Assembly (NCBI GenBank): GCA_041946685.1
Contig: JBHGAV010000109.1
Coordinates: 1-8,199, forward strand
DNA from: JBHGAV01 sp041946685
GTDB lineage: Bacteria > Acidobacteriota > Terriglobia > Bryobacterales > Bryobacteraceae
Direction: 5' to 3'
Length of the DNA stretch: 8,199 nucleotides
Of this stretch, positions 1 to 6,006 are shown piece after piece (the stretch's first letter is position 1; each line of letters begins with the position of its first letter). The position numbers were made by a program, and so were the translations under genes. A model generated the notes under the pieces. It did no database searches and was not told where the DNA came from. It saw only the letters and a program-made list of their open reading frames with translations.

Positions 1-118
1 CGTCTACGCGCTTCCTTCCTGCCAGGCGGCGGGCGAACGCGTAACGGGCGAAATGCTCGTTCCACAGATCGTCGTCGACCTGCCCCGGTATGACTCGCTC
101 GCCGGTGAATTCAGTCAA
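1..118 (-). CDS. Class I SAM-dependent methyltransferase, N-terminal fragment (cut by window edge)
   Basis: Only the first 39 codons are inside the window. The reading starts at a TTG (116-118), giving TEFTGERVIPGQV, then DDDLWNEHFARYAFARRLAG, then RKRVD. The FTGERxxPGQ start followed by an NEHxxRYxFA segment is what I recall from methyltransferases of polysaccharide and glycosyltransferase clusters. In those proteins the next residues form the glycine-rich SAM-binding motif I, which would lie just beyond position 1. The start codon overlaps the last 8 bases of the upstream wzt-like gene in another frame, and a GGAG lies 7 bases upstream of it. This suggests translational coupling in one transcript. 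No ATG or GTG in this frame is close by. The target is unknown: a sugar or lipid in surface glycan synthesis is an inference from context. The family call rests on a short fragment, so it is moderate. Confidence 0.7.
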   Translation of the reverse strand, partial: MTEFTGERVIPGQVDDDLWNEHFARYAFARRLAGRKRVD

Positions 119-1457
119 GGAGCATCTCCGGGTGTGGATCCTCCGGCTGGAGGCGGCGGTTCAGTTCTACCTTGCACGGCAGGTGCATGTAGCCGTACAC
201 TTCGCCCTTCCCGTGCCCCATTTGCAGGGCGATGGCGTTGTCAATCCAGTCGCACATCTTGTAGCTGGCGAGAGTGCCGTCGGCGATGGCCGGCGATATG
301 GAGAACGATCCTGGATAAAGATGAGGCAACTGCACGTGGAAGTCCACTGTATGCACGTCGCCCGCCGACATCGACGGCAGGTCGACCCCGAGCCGTGCCG
401 TGTTGGTCCCTGAGAAGTCGATGCCCAGGTGGTTGCGCAGCATAAAGCCCACAATCGGCATGGCCACCTCTTGCTTGGCACGCACACTGATGCGAACCAC
501 GATGGTTGAGGATGGCTCGAGAAGTTGAAGCGGCCGGCCGCGGCTGTCGACAACCGCGATACCGATCACCTCTGCCCTGCCGTCTCCGTGCCGGTGGTCG
601 ATGTTGGGAATGACCTCCATCACTTCGGGGGGGAGCGACCTGCCGGCCACGGGCCGCGGAAGCGGCTTCTCCCTCAATCCCAGGTAAGCGGAATCCTTCT
701 CCGTCATCGCCGCCAAGTACTTGGCGACGACGAGGTCCGTCTCGCCGATTTCGCGCACCCGCCCTTGGTCCAGCCAGACCGTTCGCTGTCCGACGGCCTT
801 GACGTCGCCGATGGCATGCGACACGAACAGGATGGTGATACCGCGGGAACGAAGCTCATGGACCTTGCGCATGCAGCGCTGCCGGAAGTACAGGTCTCCC
901 ACAGCCAATGCCTCGTCCACGAGAAGTATCTCCGGGTCGACGTGAATGGCGACAGCAAACGCCAGCCGGACCACCATTCCGCTTGAGTAGGTCTTTACCG
1001 GCTGGTTGATGAAGTCGCCGATTTCAGCGAAGTCCTCTATTTCCTTATACCTACGGTCCATGTCCCCGGCCGAGAGACCGAGGATCGCCCCATTCAGGTA
1101 CACGTTGTCGCGCCCGCTGAACTCGGGGTTGAAACCGGAGCCCAACTCCAGAAGCGCCGAAACCCTGCCATTAACAGTTACTAATCCATTCGTCGGGGCG
1201 AGTATCCCCGCGACCATCTGGAGGAGAGTGCTCTTGCCGGCTCCGTTCTCCCCGATCACGCAGAAGGTTTCGCCTCTGTTCACAGCCAGGGTCACATCCC
1301 TCAGCGCCCAGAAGTCGCCATGGCGCCGCAGGCGGCCGAATGTGGCAAGTTCCTTCAGCCGGTCGCCCGGTGAAGCGTAGATCGGGTAGCTCTTGGAAAC
1401 GTCTTGGAACTCCACCGAATGCACGCGTTGATCACCCGAAGCCAACACCAGAGACAC
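111..1457 (-). CDS. wzt: Polysaccharide ABC exporter ATP-binding protein (Wzt/TagH type, with C-terminal Wzt domain)
   Basis: This is the 448-residue ATPase subunit of an exporter that moves O-antigen or a related lipid-linked polysaccharide across the inner membrane. The nucleotide-binding domain covers about residues 14-250: Walker A GENGAGKST (69-77), the short signature YSSGM (157-161) typical of the Wzt/TagH branch, Walker B ILLVDEALAVGD (177-188) and the H-loop histidine in FVSHA (214). Residues of about 290-435 form a separate beta-rich region that resembles the Wzt C-terminal glycan-recognition domain. The length fits that two-domain form. The start is GTG at 1455-1457; an in-frame TGA lies a short distance upstream and no good ribosome binding site is seen, while a promoter ends 4 bases before the GTG. 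The permease partner (Wzm), which usually sits directly upstream, is absent here. The exact substrate cannot be told; the symbol is by family resemblance. Confidence 0.88.
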   Translation of the reverse strand: MSLVLASGDQRVHSVEFQDVSKSYPIYASPGDRLKELATFGRLRRHGDFWALRDVTLAVNRGETFCVIGENGAGKSTLLQMVAGILAPTNGLVTVNGRVSALLELGSGFNPEFSGRDNVYLNGAILGLSAGDMDRRYKEIEDFAEIGDFINQPVKTYSSGMVVRLAFAVAIHVDPEILLVDEALAVGDLYFRQRCMRKVHELRSRGITILFVSHAIGDVKAVGQRTVWLDQGRVREIGETDLVVAKYLAAMTEKDSAYLGLREKPLPRPVAGRSLPPEVMEVIPNIDHRHGDGRAEVIGIAVVDSRGRPLQLLEPSSTIVVRISVRAKQEVAMPIVGFMLRNHLGIDFSGTNTARLGVDLPSMSAGDVHTVDFHVQLPHLYPGSFSISPAIADGTLASYKMCDWIDNAIALQMGHGKGEVYGYMHLPCKVELNRRLQPEDPHPEMLLD

Positions 1458-1461
1458 TACG

Positions 1462-1491
1462 AATCTACAGAAACGCCGAGCGCTGTGTCAA
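1462..1491 (-). promoter_or_regulatory. Sigma70-type promoter of the wzt-like gene, close to its start codon
   Basis: On the minus strand a perfect -35 TTGACA (1486-1491) is followed after 18 bases by TAGATT (1462-1467), 4 of 6 matches to TATAAT. Only 4 bases separate the -10 box from the GTG start, so transcription would begin at or inside the start codon. That would make a leaderless mRNA, in line with the absence of a Shine-Dalgarno sequence. Seen by eye only. Confidence 0.5.
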
Positions 1492-1519
1492 TTCTGCCGG
1501 GGGGAGCACAAATGGAACG

Positions 1520-1562
1520 GGCGGCCGCCGGACCTTCACCGCGCCTGCGAAGGTCGGCCGCC
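1520..1562. repeat. GC-rich inverted repeat (14-bp stem with bulge)
   Basis: Left arm GGCGGCC (1520-1526) and GACCTTC (1531-1537), separated by a 4-base bulge GCCG, pair with GAAGGTC (1549-1555) and GGCCGCC (1556-1562) across an 11-base loop. No T-run follows on either strand, so it is not a standard intrinsic terminator. It sits about 30 bases upstream of the wzt-like promoter. Confidence 0.55.
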
Positions 1563-1641
1563 TCCCTTGAGGCTGCTGTCGCCCTTCCCAGACTTTCTGG
1601 CTGTACTCATGCTCCGTGCGGTGCGTGTTCCGCTGCGCCTG

Positions 1642-1656
1642 CGATCCTGAGGATCG
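1642..1656. repeat. Perfect 15-base palindrome, possible operator
   Basis: CGATCCT-G-AGGATCG has 7-base arms around one central base. The size and symmetry fit a binding site for a dimeric regulator, but no regulator gene is nearby and chance is possible. Confidence 0.3.
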
Positions 1657-1784
1657 TTGCCGGGCGCCTCAAGCTGACAGCCAGTCGATCAAGTCAACCG
1701 GTAGCCGCCCTCCTTCGTGGACGTTCTCTATGGACTTCCTCCTTAGCATTATTGTGATCCCCGCAGCCTTCTGGGACCACCTCG

Positions 1785-1805
1785 CCCCTGCCGCTTGGCA
1801 GGAGG
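1785..1805. repeat. Short GC-rich hairpin
   Basis: CCTGCC (1787-1792), loop GCTT, GGCAGG (1797-1802), extended by CC/GG across a bulged A at 1803. There is no T-tract on either side, so a terminator role is doubtful. Confidence 0.4.
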
Positions 1806-1888
1806 GGGAATGGACACTTCCCACACATACTATGAGCCGGGATGCAGGTTATGTCAAGAGCGGGCCCGCGCGGCAGGCAAGGGACTCA

Positions 1889-1930
1889 TTGACAAAGGTA
1901 GCGGCCAATGAATACGCTGGTTAGTGTAAT
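1889..1930 (+). promoter_or_regulatory. Possible promoter elements of the CAU tRNA
   Basis: A perfect TTGACA lies at 1889-1894 and a TGTAAT (5 of 6 to TATAAT) at 1925-1930, ten bases before the tRNA. The spacing between the two (30 bases) is too long for them to form one promoter. The sequence 16-17 bases after TTGACA (AATACG region) is a poor -10 box. A real promoter probably uses one of these elements, but I cannot say which. Confidence 0.28.
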
Positions 1931-2697
1931 CTGAACGCTTGCCGGCGTAGCTCAGAGGCTAGAGCGAGGGTCTCATAATCCCTAGGTCGCTGGTTCGAGA
2001 TCAGCCGTTCGACCTGGCGGACGGACAACCCTTGCGAACTGGCCTTCTCTGCGACCTGCCGCTGAAGCTCCTCCGTTGGCAATCCCAGAATCGCCCTTGC
2101 GTGCCCCATGGAAAGGCGATGCTCCGACACCAAGTCTTGCAGGTCGCGTGGCAGGCGCAACAGACGGAGCGTGTTGGTGATTGTGCTGCGCTCTTTCCCC
2201 GTCCGCCGCGCGATCTCCTCGTGACTTAGCTTCAACTCGCTCACAAGCCGCTCGAACGCGTGGGCTACCTCAATCGGAGTCAAGTCCTCGCGCTGGATGT
2301 TCTCAATCAGGGTGACTTCGAGCAGTTCCTCGTCCGAGAGTTGCTGCACAATAACCGGGACGCTCGATAGCCCTGCCATACGGGAGGCACGCCAGCGCCT
2401 CTCGCCTGCCACCAATTGATATCTTTCGCCCATCCTCCGCACCACTAGAGGTTGGATGACACCGTTAGCCTGGATAGAGCGTGCCAATTCCTGGAGCTTT
2501 TCCTGCTGAAATACCGTCCTTGATTGGAGCGGATTTGGATCGATCTCGTCGACCGGCACTCGCAAGACTTCTTCGGGTAACTTCATCGGCCCCGGACTGG
2601 GTACGGCTACGGTGACCGCAGACGCGGGCCGAGGCCCTAGCAACGCCGAGAGGCCCTTGCCCAGCGCCTTACGCCGATTGTCTGACACGCTGCTCAT
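1921..2697 (-). CDS. parB: Chromosome partitioning protein ParB, C-terminally truncated and fused to antisense tRNA sequence
   Basis: ParB is a CTP-dependent DNA clamp that loads at parS, spreads along DNA and works with ParA in chromosome segregation. The 258-residue product starts MSSVSDNRRKALGKGLSALL, the usual ParB opening. It has the CTP-binding box GERRWRAS (98-105), the second conserved motif ENIQREDL (132-139) and a helix-turn-helix around 156-182. The family-like sequence runs to LSVRQVERLIS (residue 234). The next 24 residues are the reverse translation of a tRNA gene, ending at TAA. The expected C-terminal dimerisation domain of roughly 50-70 residues is missing. I chose ATG at 2695-2697 because AAGGAG lies 10 bases upstream and the family opening starts there; a longer in-frame opening to 2757 reads through parA and has no family resemblance. 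The gene overlaps the parA end by 29 bases. It may be a pseudogene if the junction is real. Confidence 0.9.
   Translation of the reverse strand: MSSVSDNRRKALGKGLSALLGPRPASAVTVAVPSPGPMKLPEEVLRVPVDEIDPNPLQSRTVFQQEKLQELARSIQANGVIQPLVVRRMGERYQLVAGERRWRASRMAGLSSVPVIVQQLSDEELLEVTLIENIQREDLTPIEVAHAFERLVSELKLSHEEIARRTGKERSTITNTLRLLRLPRDLQDLVSEHRLSMGHARAILGLPTEELQRQVAEKASSQGLSVRQVERLISNQRPRDYETLALASELRRQAFRLH
1941..2012 (+). tRNA. tRNA with CAT anticodon (elongator Met, or Ile2), 3' end disrupted
   Basis: Positions 1941-1998 fold as a normal tRNA: acceptor 5' strand GCCGGCG (1941-1947), TA, D-arm GCTC/GAGC (1950-1953 and 1962-1965), anticodon arm AGGGT-CTCATAA-TCCCT with anticodon CAT (1974-1976), variable loop AGGTC, T-stem GCTGG (1989-1993) and loop start TTCGA. 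The CTCATAA loop and a first base pair unlike tRNA-fMet argue for an elongator Met or a lysidine-type Ile tRNA. After TTCGA the sequence changes. TCAGC (2001-2005) still pairs with the T-stem, with a G-U pair at the normally G-C position 53-61. The expected acceptor strand CGCCGGC is replaced by CGTTCGA, which leaves mismatches at pairs 1-72 and 3-70 and two G-U pairs. The 3' part is the antisense of parB codons. Probably a truncated, non-functional tRNA gene, or a chimera. Confidence 0.72.
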
Positions 2698-3451
2698 TTG
2701 CCAGTATCTCCTTTGCCAACTTGATGTACGCCTCGGCGCCCCGAGACCGCGGATCATAGGTCAGAATCGGCTTCCCAAAGCTGGGAGCCTCGGCCAAACG
2801 AATGCTCCTTGGAATCACCGTCTTGAACACATCCTCCTCGAAAAACTCCCTGAGGTCGGCGGCCACCTGCCTCGCGAGAACAGTCCGGTCGTCAAACATC
2901 GTCAGGAGCACGCCTTCAATCGCCAGCGAATGGCCGAACGAATCCCTGATACGATCAATGGTGTCCATGAGCTGCGAAATGCCCTCCAGGGCAAAAAACT
3001 CGCACTGAATCGGAATCAGCACCGAATCGGCGGCGACCAACGCGTTCACGGTCAGAAGATCCAGGGCTGGCGGGCAATCGATAAGTATGAAGCGGTATCG
3101 GCCGCGCAGGTCCCCTAACCTCTCCCGCAGGCGGCTCTCCCGGTCACCCTCGGGCACCAACTCCAAATTGGCGCCCACGAGGTTCCTGTCTGCGGGAAGC
3201 AGATCCAAACCCTCGTACCCCGTTCCAACTATTGCCGACGCCAAATCTACCTCGCCCAGCAACGCGTCATACAGGGTGGCCCGGAAGGAATCCTTAGCCA
3301 CGCCCAGACCCGTCGTCGAGTTCCCTTGGGGGTCACCGTCCACCAGCAGGACCCGAAGATCATTCGCCGCCAGGGATGCAGCCAGGTTGATGGCTGTCGT
3401 CGTCTTCCCCACCCCACCCTTCTGGTTTGCGATTGCGATCACTCTTCCCAC
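2669..3451 (-). CDS. parA: Chromosome partitioning ATPase ParA/Soj
   Basis: ParA is a Walker-type ATPase that binds the nucleoid as an ATP dimer and is released by ParB, driving origin segregation. The 260-residue protein has the deviant Walker A KGGVGKTT (11-18) at the very N-terminus, the DGDPQGN switch motif (38-44) and Walker B FILIDCPP (121-128). The length matches chromosomal ParA/Soj proteins, which lack the N-terminal DNA-binding domain of larger plasmid ParAs. The start is GTG (3449-3451) with a strong ribosome binding site GGAGGT (3458-3463) six bases upstream. It follows rsmG by 29 bases and overlaps parB at its 3' end, so it is almost certainly co-transcribed with mnmG, rsmG and parB. 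A parS site lies directly upstream, where ParB binding could feed back on this operon (inference). All key motifs are intact. Confidence 0.97.
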   Translation of the reverse strand: MGRVIAIANQKGGVGKTTTAINLAASLAANDLRVLLVDGDPQGNSTTGLGVAKDSFRATLYDALLGEVDLASAIVGTGYEGLDLLPADRNLVGANLELVPEGDRESRLRERLGDLRGRYRFILIDCPPALDLLTVNALVAADSVLIPIQCEFFALEGISQLMDTIDRIRDSFGHSLAIEGVLLTMFDDRTVLARQVAADLREFFEEDVFKTVIPRSIRLAEAPSFGKPILTYDPRSRGAEAYIKLAKEILANEQRVRQSA

Positions 3452-3457
3452 AACCTG

Positions 3458-3463
3458 ACCTCC
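3458..3463 (-). promoter_or_regulatory. Strong ribosome binding site fixing the parA GTG start
   Basis: GGAGGT on the minus strand, six bases before the GTG at 3449-3451. It is the best Shine-Dalgarno sequence in the window and settles the non-ATG start of parA. Confidence 0.8.
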
Positions 3464-3480
3464 GACTCAAAGCAAGAATC

Positions 3481-4122
3481 CTAGCATGTTTCACGTGGAA
3501 CTTGGCCGACCAAGAGCACTGTCGGCTGCCTCCATGGCAGCGGCACCGGCCGCTTCCACTCCACGGCCCCTTCGGCGTCAACTCCTCGCGATTCGGTCGT
3601 GCTTGTCAACAGAGCCACGCGGGCAACTGACCGGAGTGCGAAGGCCCTGAGGTCGCGCCAAGCCACCCCCCTGGCAACCAGCCAGTCGAATCTCGCATCC
3701 ACCTCCTCTGCCCGCCTGGCCACAACCTCGACATTGGCCACGTCCCGCGTCGCCTCCCTCAAGAACACTGCCTTGCGACGATGCGATTCAACCAAAGTCA
3801 CCCGGCAATTCGGACGGAACACGGCGAGTGGGATGCCCGGAAAGCCCGCTCCAGAACCGACATCCACGACACTCAACGTTGTCTCCGGCAAGTGCGCAGC
3901 CAGGAAGAGAGACTCACAGTAGTGCCGAAGTACCGCAGCCTCGAGTTCCACCACCGAGCTGAGGTTCAGTACCCGATTCCAGCGGCAAAAGAGCTGATAG
4001 TGCCCGAACAGGGTAGAGACCTGCTGCCGGGAAAGCTCACATACACCGACCAAGTGCGCACCGAGCGTTTCGGCGAACACATCGGACTCACGCTTGCGAA
4101 AGTCAGTGAGGGCTCTTGGCAT
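3481..4122 (-). CDS. rsmG: 16S rRNA (guanine527-N7)-methyltransferase RsmG (GidB)
   Basis: RsmG methylates N7 of G527 in 16S rRNA of the 30S subunit using SAM; its loss is known to give low-level streptomycin resistance. The SAM-binding motif VDVGSGAGFPGIPLA (86-100) is the family hallmark. It is preceded by the RWNRVLNLSS helix (48-57) and followed by LVESHRRKAVFLREA (110-124) and the ARGVA segment (150-154), which replaces the SRAxA motif. The C-terminal third is divergent. The start is unsure: ATG at 4120-4122 gives 213 residues and overlaps mnmG by 20 bases. TTG at 4135-4137 is longer. GTG at 4081-4083 gives about 200 residues, the closest to the E. coli length, and leaves a gap after mnmG. 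None has a strong ribosome binding site. The last codons contain parS. Position between mnmG and parA is the standard arrangement. Confidence 0.94.
   Translation of the reverse strand: MPRALTDFRKRESDVFAETLGAHLVGVCELSRQQVSTLFGHYQLFCRWNRVLNLSSVVELEAAVLRHYCESLFLAAHLPETTLSVVDVGSGAGFPGIPLAVFRPNCRVTLVESHRRKAVFLREATRDVANVEVVARRAEEVDARFDWLVARGVAWRDLRAFALRSVARVALLTSTTESRGVDAEGAVEWKRPVPLPWRQPTVLLVGQVPRETC
3487..3502. promoter_or_regulatory. parS centromere-like site (ParB binding site) in the 3' end of rsmG
   Basis: TGTTTCACGTGGAACT matches the bacterial parS consensus TGTTYCACGTGRAACA at every position but the last. The palindromic core CACGTG is intact. The site encodes part of the final RsmG residues QVPRETC, then a stop, and lies about 36 bases upstream of the parA start. 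parS sites in or near this gene cluster are well known in many bacteria. It is the only convincing parS in the window. Confidence 0.9.
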
Positions 4123-5971
4123 TCGGGCGGGAGGCAAGGCTCAAGTATACATCTAGTACCGCGACAGCGGCAGGTGTCACTCCTGGAATCCTTGCGGCCT
4201 GACCAAGGTTGACCGGTCGCACACGCTCCAATTTCTCTCGGATCTCCCGGGAAATGCCCGGAAGCGCTGAGTACACGAATCCATCGGGGATCGTACGCCC
4301 CTGGGCCCGAGACAAACGCTGGACCAGTCTCTCCTGCTGTCTTACATATCCCTCATACTTGAGCTCTGTCTCAAGCGTCAGCAGGACTTCGCGGATTGGC
4401 GGCTCACCGAGAAGTGCTGTGAGCGTCCCGGCGACTGCGTCAACTCTCGCTTCCGGGCGCCTCAACCAGGTCCCGAGCTTCACACCTTGTTCTCCTTGCG
4501 GCGACACCAGTTCTGTCCGGACCAATCGCCGCAGTGCCTCAATCTGGCGTCTCTTCCTCTCGAAGCGTTTCCACCGCTCATCGGTAACCATCCCCACTCT
4601 GCGCCCGAGAGGCGTCAGTCTCTCGTCAGCATTGTCGATACGAAGGTTGAGTCGGAATTCGGCCCTGGAAGTGAACATCCGGTAGGGTTCGTCGATCCCT
4701 TTGGTCACAAGATCGTCGATGAGAATGCCGGTGTAGCCCTCGCTGCGCGATACCGTGATCTCCGGCCTGCCGGCCAGGAGGCAACTCGCGTTCACCGCAG
4801 CCATGAGACCCTGGCATGCAGCCTCCTCATAGCCTGAGGTACCGTTGATCTGCCCCGCCAGGAAGAGGCCCCTGATCGACTTCACCTCCAGGCCGTGAGT
4901 CAACTCCCGCGGATCTACGGCATCATATTCGATTGCGTACCCCGGCCGGATCATCTCCGCCCGCTCCAGTCCCGGGATTGAGGCAATCGCGGCAGACTGG
5001 ACGTCGATCGGCATGCTGGTGGCCATGCCGTTCACGTACACCTCATGAGTCTCCAGGCCTTCCGGCTCAAGGAATAGTTGGTGGCGTGCCTTATCGGGGA
5101 ACTTGACGATCTTGTCCTCAATGGACGGGCAATAACGTGGACCAACCCCCTTGATTTGCCCCCCGTAGAGCGGCGAGCGGCCGATGTTGTCCCTCAAGAC
5201 GCGATGGGTGCGCTCGTTGGTGTAGGCGATGTGGCAGCGGATCTGCGGCCGCTCGATTCTGTCCGTGAGGAAAGAAAACGGCGTTGGGTCCTGATCGCCC
5301 TCCTGCGGCTCAAACCGCGACCAGTCAATCGTCCGTCCATCCAGGCGCGGTGGCGTGCCGGTCTTGAGCCTTATCCAGGCCAGACCAAGCGAGCGCAACT
5401 GCTCTCCCAGAAGCTGGGATGAAGGCTCTCCGCTGCGACCACAAGTGTAAATCTTTTCACCTATGTGCGCCACGCCGTTCAGGAACGTGCCGGGGGTCAG
5501 AATCACGGCTTCGGCTAGGATCTGACGGCCGTCTCGAAGCTCGACGCCGCGAACCCTCCGGCGCGTCCCGTTCTCGAGCACCAGTTGCGTCGCCTCCGCC
5601 TGCATGATGCGAAGGTTGGGCTCCCGCTCCAGAGTCTGGCGCATCAGGATTCGATACTGTTGCTTGTCGCACTGCGCGCGCGGCGACCACACCGCCGGTC
5701 CCCGGCTCGTGTTCAAGAGGCGGAACTGGATCCCGGCGCGATCCGTGATCTCCCCCATCACTCCGCCGAGTGCATCGACCTCCCGAACCAGATGGCCCTT
5801 GGCGATGCCGCCCACGGCCGGGTTGCACGACATCTGGGCCACCAGGTCCAGGTTCATCGTCACCAGCACCGTCCGCAGTCCCATACGCGCGGACGCACGG
5901 GCAGCTTCGCAGCCGGCGTGCCCGGCGCCCACGACCACAACCTCATATCCGGAGCGAATGACCGAGCCCAA
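4103..5971 (-). CDS. mnmG: tRNA uridine-5-carboxymethylaminomethyl modification enzyme MnmG (GidA)
   Basis: With MnmE, this FAD enzyme adds the carboxymethylaminomethyl group to U34 of certain tRNAs, using methylene-tetrahydrofolate. The 622 residues are close to the usual 620-630. Visible are the FAD-binding GAGHAG loop (15-20), the CNPAVGGIAKG motif with catalytic Cys49, GTFLNG (161-166), LKTGTPPRLDG (202-212), the second catalytic cysteine at 281 in RYCPSIEDK, FLAGQINGTSGYEEA and the C-terminal MnmE/tRNA-binding part ending in RVRPVNLGQAARIPGVTPAA. The start must be TTG (5969-5971): an in-frame TAA directly precedes it, and the FAD motif begins only a few residues later. No ribosome binding site is seen, and a -10-like box sits 8 bases upstream. 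It heads the mnmG-rsmG-parA-parB run. mnmE is not in the window. Confidence 0.98.
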   Translation of the reverse strand: MGSVIRSGYEVVVVGAGHAGCEAARASARMGLRTVLVTMNLDLVAQMSCNPAVGGIAKGHLVREVDALGGVMGEITDRAGIQFRLLNTSRGPAVWSPRAQCDKQQYRILMRQTLEREPNLRIMQAEATQLVLENGTRRRVRGVELRDGRQILAEAVILTPGTFLNGVAHIGEKIYTCGRSGEPSSQLLGEQLRSLGLAWIRLKTGTPPRLDGRTIDWSRFEPQEGDQDPTPFSFLTDRIERPQIRCHIAYTNERTHRVLRDNIGRSPLYGGQIKGVGPRYCPSIEDKIVKFPDKARHQLFLEPEGLETHEVYVNGMATSMPIDVQSAAIASIPGLERAEMIRPGYAIEYDAVDPRELTHGLEVKSIRGLFLAGQINGTSGYEEAACQGLMAAVNASCLLAGRPEITVSRSEGYTGILIDDLVTKGIDEPYRMFTSRAEFRLNLRIDNADERLTPLGRRVGMVTDERWKRFERKRRQIEALRRLVRTELVSPQGEQGVKLGTWLRRPEARVDAVAGTLTALLGEPPIREVLLTLETELKYEGYVRQQERLVQRLSRAQGRTIPDGFVYSALPGISREIREKLERVRPVNLGQAARIPGVTPAAVAVLDVYLSLASRPNAKSPH

Positions 5972-5979
5972 TTAGTTCT

Positions 5980-5985
5980 ATTCTA
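5980..5985 (-). promoter_or_regulatory. Candidate -10 box of mnmG, implying a very short or absent leader
   Basis: TAGAAT (5 of 6 to TATAAT) on the minus strand lies 8 bases before the TTG start. Transcription would begin 0-2 bases ahead of the start codon. No good -35 box is visible at 16-18 bases, so this is tentative. Confidence 0.35.
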
Positions 5986-5994
5986 AGAAAGATC

Positions 5995-6000
5995 GGGGGA
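5995..6000 (+). promoter_or_regulatory. Ribosome binding site deciding the purD TTG start
   Basis: GGGGGA ends six bases before TTG at 6007-6009. It differs from the ideal GGAGGA by one base. It supports the TTG, which is also required because the conserved GNGGREHA motif begins at residue 7. Confidence 0.5.
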
Positions 6001-6006
6001 ACAGCT

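Larger units (their letters stand above)
1458..1940. other. Gene-poor intergenic stretch between the wzt-like gene and the tRNA
   Basis: About 480 bases with no reading frame that resembles a protein I know. Short open frames on the plus strand give low-complexity Arg/Ala/Ser-rich translations without a domain, and none has a clear ribosome binding site. The stretch contains the minus-strand promoter of the wzt-like gene, a bulged GC-rich hairpin (1520-1562), a perfect palindrome (1642-1656), a compact hairpin (1785-1805) and a TTGACA element before the tRNA. The Wzm permease gene often found upstream of wzt is not present, intact or as a recognisable remnant. Confidence 0.6.

Noticed and set aside
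333..341. CACGTGGAA, a possible second parS
   Set aside because: Only the core and right half match; the left half (AACTG in place of TGTTY) does not, and it lies inside the wzt-like coding sequence.
525..986. A 153-codon plus-strand frame antisense to the wzt-like gene
   Set aside because: It lies opposite the Walker B and H-loop region of a clear ABC ATPase and has no recognisable motif.
1785..1805. The hairpin as an intrinsic terminator
   Set aside because: No T-tract follows on either strand.
1404..1924. Overlapping plus-strand open frames in the gap before the tRNA
   Set aside because: Their translations are low-complexity and lack domains, and none has a convincing ribosome binding site. 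They do not resemble a remnant of a permease or transposase.
1941..2012. An intact functional tRNA-Met that only overlaps the end of parB
   Set aside because: The T-stem can still pair, but the acceptor stem has two mismatches and two G-U pairs, the conserved 53-61 G-C pair is lost, and parB lacks a whole domain at the same point. A broken gene is the simpler reading, though I cannot exclude partial function.
5371..5379. TTATCCAGG as a DnaA box marking an origin
   Set aside because: It is a single imperfect match inside mnmG, with no cluster of boxes or AT-rich unwinding region. The origin is not shown in this window.
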